Shown in pieces: positions 25,624-34,639 of a stretch of 64,000 nt of DNA. The first letter of the stretch is position 1, and every line of letters begins with the position of its first letter. Origin of the DNA: Alphaproteobacteria bacterium (lineage in GTDB: Bacteria; Pseudomonadota; Alphaproteobacteria; Rhizobiales; GCA-2746425); assembly GCA_024743215.1 (NCBI GenBank), contig JANSWZ010000008.1, positions 62,001-126,000 on the forward strand, in the 5' to 3' direction. The notes under the pieces are model-generated. The model searched no databases. It was not told the DNA's origin and saw only the letters and a list, made by a program, of their open reading frames with translations. Position numbers and translations under genes: made by a program.

Positions 25624-28023
25624 TTATGACCCGGTTGCAGAGTGCACATTCCATATTTCGTCAGCATAGCCTGATATTGTCCGATCTGACGAGAACCAAC
25701 CCACGCGCGCCGTATTGAGAATGGACTTGCGCGTCCAGCTTTCCGTATCGTTGAAGTCGACATCAATCTGTCGCTGCGTTTCAAAATAACTGTCGAAATC
25801 ACAAGTCACGAGGAAGTAGTCGTGCTCGTACATGCGTCGCACCAGAGAAGCGAACCGCTTTGGCTCTCCAGGAGAGAACACGCCATCAGCAATCTGCCCT
25901 AGAACACGGGACAGGCGTGGGCTGGCATCAATCGCGTTGCGGGCAAAATCTGTTTCGTCCCGCCGAGCCACAACTTCCGCCGCAGTCAGACCAAACAGAT
26001 AGAAATTCTCTGCCCCTACTCGTTCCCGAATTTCAACATTTGCGCCGTCCAATGTGCCGATGGTCGGCGCACCGTTCAGCGCGAACTTCATGTTACCGGT
26101 GCCGGAGGCTTCCTTACCGGCAGTTGAAATCTGTTCCGACAAATCGGTTGCCGGAATCAGGAATTCCGCCATCGTGACATTGTAGTTTTCCGGATAGACA
26201 ATTTGCAGGAATTTAGACGTCACCGGATCCTTGTTGATGACTTTGGCCACATCATTGATGAGATGGATGATCTCCTTGGCCACGACATAACCCGGTGCCG
26301 CCTTGCCACCAAAAATTTTGATCCGTGGCGTCCAGTTCCCGTTTGGATTGTCCCGAATTTCATTCCACAACGCCACTGTTTCCAGCAGATTCATCAATTG
26401 ACGCTTATATTCATGAATGCGTTTGATCTGCACATCGAACATGGCAGACGGGTCAAGTGACACGCCATCCCGAGCTTTCAGCCAGTTTGAAAGACGGTCT
26501 TTGTTCTGCTGCTTCGCAGTGCGGAAATCCTGCTGGAACCCGGCATCATCTACGAATTTTGCCAATCCATCCAACTGTTCAAGATCATCCGGCCAAGTTT
26601 CACCAATGCTGCGATTGATGAGGTTTCGCAAAGGCGGATTGCAGGAATACAGCCAGCGCCGGGGTGTGACCCCATTGGTCATATTGGTAATGCGATCAGG
26701 ATAAATGGCATGCAGGTCCGAGAATACAGTTTCCTTGACCAATTCACTGTGCAGAGCCGAAACGCCATTGACCTTATGAGCCATGATGAAGGCCAGTTCA
26801 CCCATTTTGACGGAACCATCTTCGATAATCCGAACGGACCCGTCGGTGGCCTTCACATGCGCGTCCTCAATCAGCTCGATGATGCGATGGTGACGTGGCA
26901 ACACGCGTGCAAACAAACCCTCATCCCAGCGTTCCAACGCTTCCGGCAAGAGCGTGTGGTTAGTATATCCAAGACATCCACGGGCAATTTCGATCGCTTC
27001 GGCAATTGGTAAACCATGCTCATCCGCCAGCAAACGCACCAGTTCTGCACCGGCCACCGCCGGGTGTGTGTCGTTCAATTGAATGGCGACCTTGTTGGCC
27101 AGATCACGCAAATCATGACCTTCCGACAAAAAGCGGCGCAGCAAATCCTGGATGGAAGCAGCCGTGAAGAAGTATTCCTGCTTCAGGCGCAGTTCCTTGC
27201 CAACAGGTGTCGTATCATCAGGATAAAGTACCCGGGAAATGGTGCGCGCCAAAGCCTCTGGCTCGGTCGCGGCCAGATAATCACCTTGATTAAAGCTCTC
27301 CAGATCAAACAGACGGGTCGGCTTGGCAGCCCAAAGCCGCAGTGTGTTCGCCCAGTTCCCTTTCCAGCCAACCACTGGCGTATCATAAGCAGACGCAAGA
27401 ACGGTTTCACCGGGGTGCCATTTTGCGCGACCATCAGACTCTTTTACGTAGCCGGAAAAGCCAATTGGATAGCTAACCTCTGGACGCTCAAATTCCCAAG
27501 CATGGCGCTGGGCAAGCCAACCCTCGGCTGTTTCGACCTGACGCCCCTCTTCAAAATGCTGTTCAAACAATCCGTGTTCGTAGCGAATGCCATAGCCATA
27601 GGCTGGAATGCCCAGCGTCGAAAGACTGTCCAGAAAACAAGCGGCCAATCGGCCGAGCCCGCCATTGCCCAAAGCGGCATCTGGTTCATCTGCTACAACT
27701 GCTGCATAATTCTGCCCAAGAGATTCCATCGCTTCTTCAGCAATCTCATCAACCCTGAGATTGACGGCAACATCCTCGATCAAACGACCGATCAGAAACT
27801 CCATCGACAGATAGTAAACCCGCTTGCCCTTGGCTTCATAAGTTGTGCGCGTGCTTTCAAACCAGGGATCGACAACCAGATCACGCAAGGTAAGGGACAG
27901 CGACATGCGCCAGTCATAGACCGATGCATGGCTCTCATCCTTGCCGAGGGAATATTTCAGATGGCGCAGAATTTCTGCCCGAACTGTGGCCACATCAATT
28001 GGCTTTGTATCTGTGATGTTCAT
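25624..28023 (-). CDS. glgP: Glycogen/maltodextrin phosphorylase
   Basis: Releases glucose-1-phosphate from glycogen chain ends (GT35). The 799-residue protein carries the pyridoxal phosphate site EASGTGNMKFALNGAPTIGTLDGANVEI with the Schiff-base lysine, the N-terminal YYLSMEFLIGR and QLNDTHPA. It lacks the eukaryotic phosphorylation segment. I chose ATG at 28023 (MNITDTKPIDV) since the extension to 28077 is basic and unlike the family, though the ribosome-binding sequence is weak. It is the first gene of the glycogen operon, so its promoter should lie in the 474-base gap upstream. Confidence 0.96.
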   Translation of the reverse strand: MNITDTKPIDVATVRAEILRHLKYSLGKDESHASVYDWRMSLSLTLRDLVVDPWFESTRTTYEAKGKRVYYLSMEFLIGRLIEDVAVNLRVDEIAEEAMESLGQNYAAVVADEPDAALGNGGLGRLAACFLDSLSTLGIPAYGYGIRYEHGLFEQHFEEGRQVETAEGWLAQRHAWEFERPEVSYPIGFSGYVKESDGRAKWHPGETVLASAYDTPVVGWKGNWANTLRLWAAKPTRLFDLESFNQGDYLAATEPEALARTISRVLYPDDTTPVGKELRLKQEYFFTAASIQDLLRRFLSEGHDLRDLANKVAIQLNDTHPAVAGAELVRLLADEHGLPIAEAIEIARGCLGYTNHTLLPEALERWDEGLFARVLPRHHRIIELIEDAHVKATDGSVRIIEDGSVKMGELAFIMAHKVNGVSALHSELVKETVFSDLHAIYPDRITNMTNGVTPRRWLYSCNPPLRNLINRSIGETWPDDLEQLDGLAKFVDDAGFQQDFRTAKQQNKDRLSNWLKARDGVSLDPSAMFDVQIKRIHEYKRQLMNLLETVALWNEIRDNPNGNWTPRIKIFGGKAAPGYVVAKEIIHLINDVAKVINKDPVTSKFLQIVYPENYNVTMAEFLIPATDLSEQISTAGKEASGTGNMKFALNGAPTIGTLDGANVEIRERVGAENFYLFGLTAAEVVARRDETDFARNAIDASPRLSRVLGQIADGVFSPGEPKRFASLVRRMYEHDYFLVTCDFDSYFETQRQIDVDFNDTESWTRKSILNTARVGWFSSDRTISGYADEIWNVHSATGS

Positions 28024-28497
28024 TCTTATACTCTGGTGTCTGTGCCGGAAGGCTGAGGAATATCTGGGTTTGTCCAAAGGTCGGATGTTCGCAAGTCCGG
28101 TAGATCTGTCTGCTCATAATGAACTGACCTGAAAAACGCCTGCAGAATCCGATCAGCTACATAACCGCAGTTGTGTCAAAAAGCTTGCAGTTTTTCTGGT
28201 GTTCGCAATTGCAGATCCGCGACATACGGTCGACTTGGCTCACCTCCCTATATGAACCGAAATTGAGAAATTGCCCTTATGGTGGGCATTTGCTCAGACG
28301 TTAACAGGAGAGCGACGATTTCACAATGAGAGATTTTGGGCGCATGAACCATGTGCCGCTGCAATCTGAACGCATTTTATGGGATTCTGCCAATTTGCCT
28401 GTTTCAGTTCAGCTGCCCCGACATCCAAAATCACCTCAGGAATTGGATCAAGCTGGCTGCAGGAATCCAGACCTAGACAGATCAGCGCAAACGCTCA
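28024..28497. other. Intergenic region upstream of the glycogen operon (474 bases)
   Basis: This gap lies between the glgP start and the gatZ stop and should contain the glycogen operon promoter, reading leftwards. A TTGACA hexamer occurs on the minus strand at 28174-28179, but I find no good -10 at the right distance. A plus-strand open frame begins at 28326 but runs into gatZ antisense and resembles nothing known. No terminator is obvious for gatZ. Confidence 0.5.
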
Positions 28498-29781
28498 TCA
28501 CCCACATGCTGCAGTATAGGGAGCCAACGCAGACCGAATGGCTGCAATTGCCAATGATCTGGCATCAGGCTTTACCCTGCCCGCAACCACGTCAGCATAT
28601 TGGCGCGGCAAGAACTGACTGATCAGTGGTTCGGGCAAGTCCATTCCTTCAAGACCGGCAAAGAGACGATCTACAGCCAACTTGGCTGCCTTGTGAGTCC
28701 AATAATACCGGATCCGGTCTGAATAGGAGAAGTGCCGCTGCATGAACTGGCTGGTTTCAGAGCCATGATAGTAAGCATTCCAATCATCAGGCATTGCGAG
28801 CATGACCTGCTCCATTGTGCGCGGCAGACTTCCAGCCTCATAGTCCGGCACAAGTACACCGGCGATCTGATCCAACCCGTAAAATGCTTCGCGCAATGCA
28901 AAGGTCAGACCCGGCCCAACCTTCAAGATACAGAACCCGCCATCGACCAGGTCAGCCAGGGCATCACCTGTCTGGTAGTCGGTTGAATGCGCTTCAAAAA
29001 CGACTGACCCGACACCTTGACGCCAGGCTGAAAGCGGGCCAGCTGCCTCAGGCAGAAATGCGATCACATTCGTATGTCCGAACTCGACGCCGGGCTGCAC
29101 AACCAACCCCACAATCCGCTTGAAAGCGCCATCAAGCCCCAGTTCTGCAAAAGCAATCCGGTGGTGTTCAATAGTATCAGCAGCATCATGTGTGCGACTG
29201 ACCTCAACCGTCTCCAATTCCTCGGATGCGCCACCGGGAACCGGCACTTCGGTTCCAACAATATAGGCAGGACCGGGGTGTCCACCAGATTTTGCCCCCT
29301 CTTCCGCCGCCTTTGCCAACGCAGCAGCGCGCTCAGCAACAATCGGCACTGGCAAGGGAACGGGGTCATCTGCACAAGACATGCTGGCATCGAGATGAAT
29401 TTTCCCAAAACCCGCTGCTGCGTATTGTCTTGTCATGGCAATTGCTTTGGCCATCGCCTCTGAAACAGGCATTTTGCGCCAGGGGTTGGGACCCAGATGA
29501 TCCCCACCCAAGACAATCCGATCCATCGGGAAGCCGAGTTTTTGAGCAATTGACATCACAAAGTCATGAAAGGCTGCGGGGGTCATACCCGTATAGCCGC
29601 CATCCTGATTGACCTGATTGCAGGTCGCCTCAATACAGGCAAACGAGTTGGTCTCCATAGCCTCAATGAGAGCGGCCTCAATCACCATCGGATGCGCACT
29701 GCATACCGATGTAAGACCGGCCCGCTGGCCAGCATTTGCCTGACTGTGTAGATCGAACAGATAATCCAGAGCTTTGGTCAA
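28498..29781 (-). CDS. D-tagatose-bisphosphate aldolase class II, non-catalytic subunit family (GatZ/KbaZ)
   Basis: A 427-residue protein of the GatZ/KbaZ family, which stabilises the catalytic GatY/KbaY aldolase in galactitol or N-acetylgalactosamine breakdown. Family hallmarks are SVCSAHPMVIEAAL, ATCNQVNQDGGYTGMTP, VLGGDHLGPNPWR, HLDASMSCADDP and the long C-terminal region with GSETSQFMQRHFSYSDRIRYYW. No GatY/KbaY gene, sugar kinase or sugar transporter is adjacent; the neighbours are the glycogen operon and a tricarboxylate transporter. It may act alone on another sugar phosphate. The residues at the potential active site look intact. Confidence 0.9.
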   Translation of the reverse strand: MTKALDYLFDLHSQANAGQRAGLTSVCSAHPMVIEAALIEAMETNSFACIEATCNQVNQDGGYTGMTPAAFHDFVMSIAQKLGFPMDRIVLGGDHLGPNPWRKMPVSEAMAKAIAMTRQYAAAGFGKIHLDASMSCADDPVPLPVPIVAERAAALAKAAEEGAKSGGHPGPAYIVGTEVPVPGGASEELETVEVSRTHDAADTIEHHRIAFAELGLDGAFKRIVGLVVQPGVEFGHTNVIAFLPEAAGPLSAWRQGVGSVVFEAHSTDYQTGDALADLVDGGFCILKVGPGLTFALREAFYGLDQIAGVLVPDYEAGSLPRTMEQVMLAMPDDWNAYYHGSETSQFMQRHFSYSDRIRYYWTHKAAKLAVDRLFAGLEGMDLPEPLISQFLPRQYADVVAGRVKPDARSLAIAAIRSALAPYTAACG

Positions 29782-29926
29782 TTTGAATCCAACATCATAG
29801 TTTTTGGAAATTTACGTGGTGCAGTTACATCGGGGTGAGCTGTGAAAAGTGTATATGCAATCCGCATGAAAACACAGGCTACCTGTTGCCCCTGAATTGC
29901 ACGCCACGTGCTTACCAAGTTCAACG

Positions 29927-31444
29927 TTACGTTTTCTTTGAAGTCTTATTTCGGCTGCGGCCGAACACCATTTTCCATAAAGGTGTCTGGCTTAAAATCA
30001 TAAGCACAAAAGCTGTGGTTAAAACCAGTGTGATTGGGTTGGACACGAACGCCCAAAAGAAATTCCCGAAATCCTGCCGTGCGGAAATCATGGCACGTCG
30101 ATAGTTGGAATCCATCATGGGACCCAGAATGACGCCTAGAATTACCGGCCCAACCTGAAACCCGTAAGTCTTCATGAAATAGCCAACAACTCCAAACAAC
30201 AGCATCCAGTAGATGTCGACGGGATTGTTCTGAATTGCATAGGTGCCGACCGCGCTGAGAATGATAATCAACGGAATCAGCACAGCTTTTGGACATTCGA
30301 CGATCTTTGTAAAAACACGGATACCAGTCAGCCCGAATATCAACAGGAAGATGTTTGCAAGCGTAAGGCTACCAACGATAAACCAGAACAGATGCGGTGT
30401 TTCGACCAGCAAAAGCGGGCCCGGCCTGAGGCCGTGAATGAAAAGCGCGCCAATAATAACAGCCGTAACCGCATCACCGGGAATACCAAGGGTGAGCATC
30501 GGTATATAGGCCCCACCAACGGCAGCATTATTGGCAGCTTCCGGCGCCACAAGCCCCTCCCGGCACCCTTCGCCAAACGGGCGCTCCGGGTTCTTTGTGG
30601 ATCGCTTGGCATCGTCATAAGCCAGCAGAGCAGCAATATCACCGCCAGTCCCCGGAAGAGCGCCAATGATTGTGCCTATTCCCGAGGCGCGTATAGCAAG
30701 CCAGAAATACTTCTTCACATCAGAAAAGCGCGGAATAATTCGGTCAATTTTCTGTTTGATGGCTGGCACGTCCAGTGTGTGCAACTGTACCAGCGCCTCG
30801 GCAACACCAAAGAAACCAATCATCGCCGCCACATAGGGGATGCCGCCCATGAGCGTTATGGTGTTGAAGGTAAAACGCCCTTCCGCTGTCATCGGGTCAA
30901 GTCCGACCATGCCAATCAACACACCAAGCGCCCCGGCAAAAACGCCCTTGGCAAAGCTTTCACCAGATAAAGTGCCGACCAGAAGAATGCCAATCAGGCC
31001 CAGCAGCAGATAATCGCGGGATTGAAACATCAAGGCAAACTCGGAGATGAACGGCGCAAACAGTGCCAGCGCCATAATTCCAATGAAGCCACCAAAGACC
31101 GACATAACTGTCGTCAGCCCGATCGCCTCACCGGCCTCTCCGCGTTTGGCAAGTGGATAACCTTCAATAGCCGTCGCGATGGCCGAGGGTGCACCTGGAA
31201 TGTTCAATAGAATTGCGGTTCGCGAGCCACCATAGACACCGCCAAAAAACACGCCTGATATCAACGCCAGCGCTTCATTGACATCCCATTTGAATGTGAA
31301 TGAAATCAGGATTGACGCTGCCATGGTCACAGACAGACCCGGAATTGCGCCAACATAAATGCCGGAAAGGGTGCCGGCTCCGGTCAGGAACAGAAGCCAT
31401 GGATCACTCCAGGCAATCAGAAAATAGCCAAACGCTTCCGCCAT
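29927..31444 (-). CDS. tctA: Tripartite tricarboxylate transporter, large permease TctA
   Basis: The large membrane subunit of a TTT-family transporter that imports citrate or another carboxylate with a binding protein. The 505-residue protein has about 12 membrane segments and the family motifs GAIPGLSVTMAASI, YGGSRTAILLNIPGAPSAIATAIEGYPLAKRGEAGEAI and GALPGTGGDIAALLAYDDAKR. It is one base downstream of tctB and last in the operon. The substrate is not determined by sequence; TTT systems transport citrate, tartrate, terephthalate and others. Confidence 0.94.
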   Translation of the reverse strand: MAEAFGYFLIAWSDPWLLFLTGAGTLSGIYVGAIPGLSVTMAASILISFTFKWDVNEALALISGVFFGGVYGGSRTAILLNIPGAPSAIATAIEGYPLAKRGEAGEAIGLTTVMSVFGGFIGIMALALFAPFISEFALMFQSRDYLLLGLIGILLVGTLSGESFAKGVFAGALGVLIGMVGLDPMTAEGRFTFNTITLMGGIPYVAAMIGFFGVAEALVQLHTLDVPAIKQKIDRIIPRFSDVKKYFWLAIRASGIGTIIGALPGTGGDIAALLAYDDAKRSTKNPERPFGEGCREGLVAPEAANNAAVGGAYIPMLTLGIPGDAVTAVIIGALFIHGLRPGPLLLVETPHLFWFIVGSLTLANIFLLIFGLTGIRVFTKIVECPKAVLIPLIIILSAVGTYAIQNNPVDIYWMLLFGVVGYFMKTYGFQVGPVILGVILGPMMDSNYRRAMISARQDFGNFFWAFVSNPITLVLTTAFVLMILSQTPLWKMVFGRSRNKTSKKT

Positions 31445-31445
31445 A

Positions 31446-31970
31446 TCAAAGAAGGCCCCTGAGCAGAGTTCCCTGTGGAAGAACCACCTGAAAAACTTCT
31501 CGAAAAATTACGTAAATCGTTGCCAGTGCGACGGCAGTCAAAAGCAAGGTGATCAACACATTTTTACGCCACAGATACTGGAACGCAGCCATAAGAAAAA
31601 GCCCGGAACTCAGCAGAAATCCGAACCAGGGCATCACAAAAAGGTAGCCCAAAACAAGTACGATGAGAACGATGTGATGGAGAGAAAACACTTCGGTGAA
31701 AAAGCGCTTAGTGACGGAGCCATTGCTTGTATCAGGGGCGCGCGTTTTCAACGCTGACAGCAGAATCAACAAACCCGAAACAACCAGTGTTCCAGATGCG
31801 AGCATGGGGAAAACACCGGGTGTTGTCTTCCCGGTAAAGCCTGAAATCTCGTACGCCTGCCAGAAGGCAGCCACCGAGAAAACCAGAATGACAAGTGCGA
31901 AAACCAGTTCACCGGGTCGCCGTCGTCCGGCGTCGCAATCAACTGTTTGCGGCGCGTGATCAGTCGCCAT
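31446..31970 (-). CDS. tctB: Tripartite tricarboxylate transporter, small permease TctB
   Basis: The small membrane subunit of the TTT transporter. The 174-residue protein has four hydrophobic segments (about 20-40, 52-72, 95-130 and 140-160) and the family's poorly conserved character; identity rests on size, topology and position between tctC and tctA. ATG at 31970 is taken. A strong stem-loop in the 65-base gap separates it from tctC. Confidence 0.88.
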   Translation of the reverse strand: MATDHAPQTVDCDAGRRRPGELVFALVILVFSVAAFWQAYEISGFTGKTTPGVFPMLASGTLVVSGLLILLSALKTRAPDTSNGSVTKRFFTEVFSLHHIVLIVLVLGYLFVMPWFGFLLSSGLFLMAAFQYLWRKNVLITLLLTAVALATIYVIFREVFQVVLPQGTLLRGLL

Positions 31971-31997
31971 GGAAATTCCCCAGAAGGTGTCAGAAGA

Positions 31998-32029
31998 AAC
32001 CAGCGCAGGCGATATACGCTGCGCTGGTT
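31998..32029 (-). terminator. Intercistronic stem-loop after tctC
   Basis: Perfect 10-bp arms AACCAGCGCA (31998-32007) and TGCGCTGGTT (32020-32029), with an inner GCG/CGC pairing in the loop, lie just after the tctC stop. On the minus strand the hairpin is followed by TTCTTC, a weak T-rich run. It probably terminates partly or protects tctC mRNA, raising binding protein over permease. Confidence 0.6.
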
Positions 32030-32035
32030 GATCTG

Positions 32036-33037
32036 TTATGGACGCGGAATGCCCAATTCTTCAGGGCTGACTTTGGCAACGCCAGTATCCTGAAGTGCCC
32101 AAGCGGTAACCTGTTGCCATTTCACGAGGAACTCAGCGGCCTCATCACCTGAAATATTCATGATGATATTACCACGGTTACCCATCAGCGTTTTGAACTC
32201 TTCACTCTCGGCAGCCGTTTTGAACGCAGCTTCAAGCGTTGCTTTCACATCATCAGGCGTGTCACCACGCACGAAGGCACCATAAAACGGTCCCCACGGC
32301 AGGAATTTCGCCATTTCAGGGATCGCGTCTGTGATTGCAGGCGCATCAGGAAGTGTGTCGACAGGCGCTGTGTTGACGACGGCCAAAGCGCGCATTTTGC
32401 CTGCTTTCACCTGTTCTGCCGCAGCTGAAATACCTGATGGCATAAAGTCAACTTCGCCGCCAAGCATTGCAGTCAAACCAGGGCCTTCCCCATCATAAGG
32501 AATGGCTGTTACTTCAAATGGAGCCGAATTTGCAATCAGCGCAGCAATGGTGCTCGGCAGACCACCAGGACCGGTCGAGCCCATATTCACAGCGCCAGGA
32601 TTTGCCGCAATATCCGCCATCAATTCTTGCATGGTCTGATATTTTGAATCAGCCGCAACCACAATTACAGCAACGCCGCGCCCAAGAATGTTAACTGGAT
32701 GAAAGCTGGAATAGTCGAGCTTGGATACGCCCATAACCGGGTGCAACTGAGGATTTTCAGCGCCATAAAGGAATGTATAGCCATCGCCCGGGGCCGCAGC
32801 CACATAAGCAGTGGATATTGCGCCCGCACCGCCGGATTTGTTCAACACAACAACAGATTTACCAAGTGCCTCTTCGACAGCCGGATTGACAGCGCGTGCC
32901 ACAGTATCGGTAGCACCGCCAGCGCCCCACATGACAACACCCAGAAGCTCGCGCTCCGGGAAATCCTGTGCGGAGGCAACACCGCCTGCAACCATCAGCG
33001 CCGCAACAGCGCCCATCAATTTCATGCTAATTTTCAT
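32036..33037 (-). CDS. tctC: Tripartite tricarboxylate transporter, periplasmic binding protein TctC family
   Basis: The periplasmic substrate-binding protein (Bug/TctC family) of the TTT system. The 333-residue precursor has a signal peptide MKISMKLMGAVAALMVAGGVASA cut before QDFPE. The mature part has the Bug pattern GGATDTVARAV, VVVLNKSGGAGAISTAYVA and the TGPGGLPSTIAA carboxylate-binding region. ATG at 33037 has GGGAG 7 bases upstream; the frame to 33067 lacks such a site. It is first in the operon with tctB and tctA. Confidence 0.94.
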   Translation of the reverse strand: MKISMKLMGAVAALMVAGGVASAQDFPERELLGVVMWGAGGATDTVARAVNPAVEEALGKSVVVLNKSGGAGAISTAYVAAAPGDGYTFLYGAENPQLHPVMGVSKLDYSSFHPVNILGRGVAVIVVAADSKYQTMQELMADIAANPGAVNMGSTGPGGLPSTIAALIANSAPFEVTAIPYDGEGPGLTAMLGGEVDFMPSGISAAAEQVKAGKMRALAVVNTAPVDTLPDAPAITDAIPEMAKFLPWGPFYGAFVRGDTPDDVKATLEAAFKTAAESEEFKTLMGNRGNIIMNISGDEAAEFLVKWQQVTAWALQDTGVAKVSPEELGIPRP

Positions 33038-33443
33038 TCTGTCACTCCCTATGCGGTTCCACCGCATCAGTTTTTTTTACCAATAGCAGGTCATGCGAAT
33101 AACGTCGCCTGCCACCCCTATTGCTGGCAGAATAGCCTGCAACAGGCAATCGGAATTCTCGGACTTTCTTGCATTCCGCTTCAATTCAGCAAAGATCTGA
33201 ATTGCAACAACTATGCGCATTACGACCATGCTTCGCCTACAGGTAGACACCTATCGCAAACCTCTCAAAAGAGTTGCAGTGACGTTGGCTTTACCCATCA
33301 AAGCCATTGGCGGCAGCACTATGTCGGTGCAAGTTCCCGAAGCAATCTAAAAATTCAAACCGAGGCGTTCCACTGAGTGTCCGGCACCATTTGCAACGCC
33401 TCATCAAAAGCGTCCCCTCAGTATACTACCATGAGATAAATGA
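33038..33443. other. Intergenic region between tctC and tRNA-Leu (406 bases)
   Basis: This should carry the tctC promoter (leftward) and the 3' flank of the tRNA gene. I see no open frame with coding character and no integrase. A short hairpin GCCTG/CAGGC occurs around 33135. The tRNA ends at 33444 and no second copy of its 3' end is visible here, so there is no sign of an integrated element on this side. Confidence 0.5.
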
Positions 33444-33528
33444 TGGTGCGGGCGGGGGGACTTGAACCCCCACGGCCTACGGCCTCCGGATTTTAAGTCC
33501 GGTATGTCTACCATTCCATCACGCCCGC
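33444..33528 (-). tRNA. tRNA-Leu(UAA)
   Basis: The 85-base minus-strand gene starts GCGGGCGTGATGGAATGG and ends with an encoded CCA (33444-33446). The acceptor stem GCGGGCG pairs with CGCCCGC. The anticodon stem CCGGA/TCCGG encloses CTTAAAA with anticodon TAA. A long variable arm (GGCCGTAGGCC) and the TTCAAGTC T-loop region identify a class II leucine tRNA. Reads codons UUA and, by wobble, UUG. Confidence 0.97.
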
Positions 33529-33968
33529 ATTCTGCCAGCCGTAAACCGGCTGCCATTTGATTTCAAGCGCCTTTTGACGCGAATTTCCAGCTTACTTGTT
33601 ACCAATTCATCGGCAATGGGTTGGCCGAAAGCACCAGAGTACTGATGGCATTTGCACCAGTTACCAAATCCGGGATCAAAACCCTGTTCAAAGCAGTGCC
33701 CTCAATTGTCCGTAACAGGAGGGTTGAGGGCTGGGAGCAAACGGGTATCCCGCACACTGTGGATGGTACAGTTTTTGCCCAAATCAAGCATTAAGTTGAT
33801 TTGCTGACCAGCTTTTGGAGAGTTTGAAATTCGACCCAAAAACGTTTCTCATTATCGTTGATCCTCAGATCGAAAAAAGTCCGTAGATCATTTAAGCTGT
33901 ATTTGAACCGATGCATGCTAAATTCCTGATCGTATTTTCGCTCCAGAATAAGGCAGGTCCTAAAAGTT
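33529..33968. other. Gene-poor region between tRNA-Leu and the lysozyme gene (440 bases)
   Basis: No recognisable gene. A minus-strand frame from 33991 (or its internal ATG at 33916) to 33791 could encode 41-66 residues including FEMHRFKYSLNDLRTFF-like sequence, but it overlaps the lysozyme start and has no known relatives. A perfect hairpin CAGCCG/CGGCTG lies at 33536-33552 just upstream of the tRNA. The base composition is more AT-rich than the flanks. Confidence 0.4.
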
Positions 33969-34529
33969 GTGATTGTTAGCTTACCTGGCATTGCCTCAAT
34001 TTTGAGTTATGAAGAAATCATCCTGACGACTTACGATGATGGCTATGGAATATTGACCATAGGCGCTGGCCATACTGCCATGGCAGGCACCCCCAAGCCT
34101 AAGATTGGTATGAAGATTACATTGCACGAGGCTTTCGATATTTTCCGCCGGGATTTGGAGAATTATGCGGACGACGTACGTTCTGAAATAGACGTGCCTT
34201 TGAGCCAAAATCAACTTGATGCACTTGTTTCCTGGCATTTCAACACCGGAAAAATTGGCGACTCAACCCTCACCAAAAGATTGAATTCCGGCGAGTACAA
34301 CAGCGTTCCCGAGGAAATGGCTAGATGGAAATTCGCACAGGGCCAAGTGTCAAACGGGTTGGTAAACCGTCGCAATCATGAGGCGGCAATGTTTACGTCC
34401 GGTGTTTACGGCGATCGTCCAGTTGTAGTGCGCCAAACAAAGGGTGGAAAGATCGAGACACTTTCGCTTGCCGAAATCGCAGAGTTGATGGAAGACGTTC
34501 CGGCAAGAGGGGTAGAGAACACAATCTAG
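33969..34529 (+). CDS. Phage-type lysozyme (GH24 endolysin family)
   Basis: Cleaves the glycan of peptidoglycan. The 186-residue protein has the GH24 catalytic pattern Glu15-x8-Asp24-x5-Thr30 within SYEEIILTTYDDGYGILTIGAGHT, then LSQNQLDALVSWHFNTGKIGDSTL and LVNRRNHEAAMF typical of T4-like lysozymes. It resembles lysozymes of rhizobial phages and gene-transfer agents. There is no signal peptide, so export would need a holin or lysis; none is nearby. About 35 C-terminal residues (RQTKGGKIETLSLAEIAELMED) extend past the domain. Start is GTG at 33969; no ATG is available in frame after the preceding stop, and the ribosome-binding sequence is weak. Confidence 0.88.
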   Translation: MIVSLPGIASILSYEEIILTTYDDGYGILTIGAGHTAMAGTPKPKIGMKITLHEAFDIFRRDLENYADDVRSEIDVPLSQNQLDALVSWHFNTGKIGDSTLTKRLNSGEYNSVPEEMARWKFAQGQVSNGLVNRRNHEAAMFTSGVYGDRPVVVRQTKGGKIETLSLAEIAELMEDVPARGVENTI

Positions 34530-34639
34530 CACTTACCGGTACATCCAACATCCGAACTCTTGCCGCAATATCGTCCCCGGCGGTCTGACGCGTTATCACG
34601 TCAAGCCAAGGGTGCCGGACCAGACTTCCGTATCAGTGA

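Noticed and set aside
28174-28179. TTGACA as -35 of a glycogen promoter
   Set aside because: No acceptable -10 at 15-19 bases, so it is only noted in the intergenic entry.
28326-28622. 98-codon plus-strand frame upstream of the glycogen operon
   Set aside because: Its second half is antisense to the gatZ coding end and its composition is not protein-like; no relatives recognised.
33791-33991. 66-codon minus-strand frame before the lysozyme
   Set aside because: Overlaps the lysozyme start, no recognisable family, and no clear ribosome-binding site; left only as a note in the intergenic entry.
33444-34529. tRNA-Leu as an integration site for an element carrying the lysozyme
   Set aside because: The lysozyme lies on the 5' side of the tRNA, whereas integration normally uses the 3' end; no duplicated tRNA end or integrase is visible.
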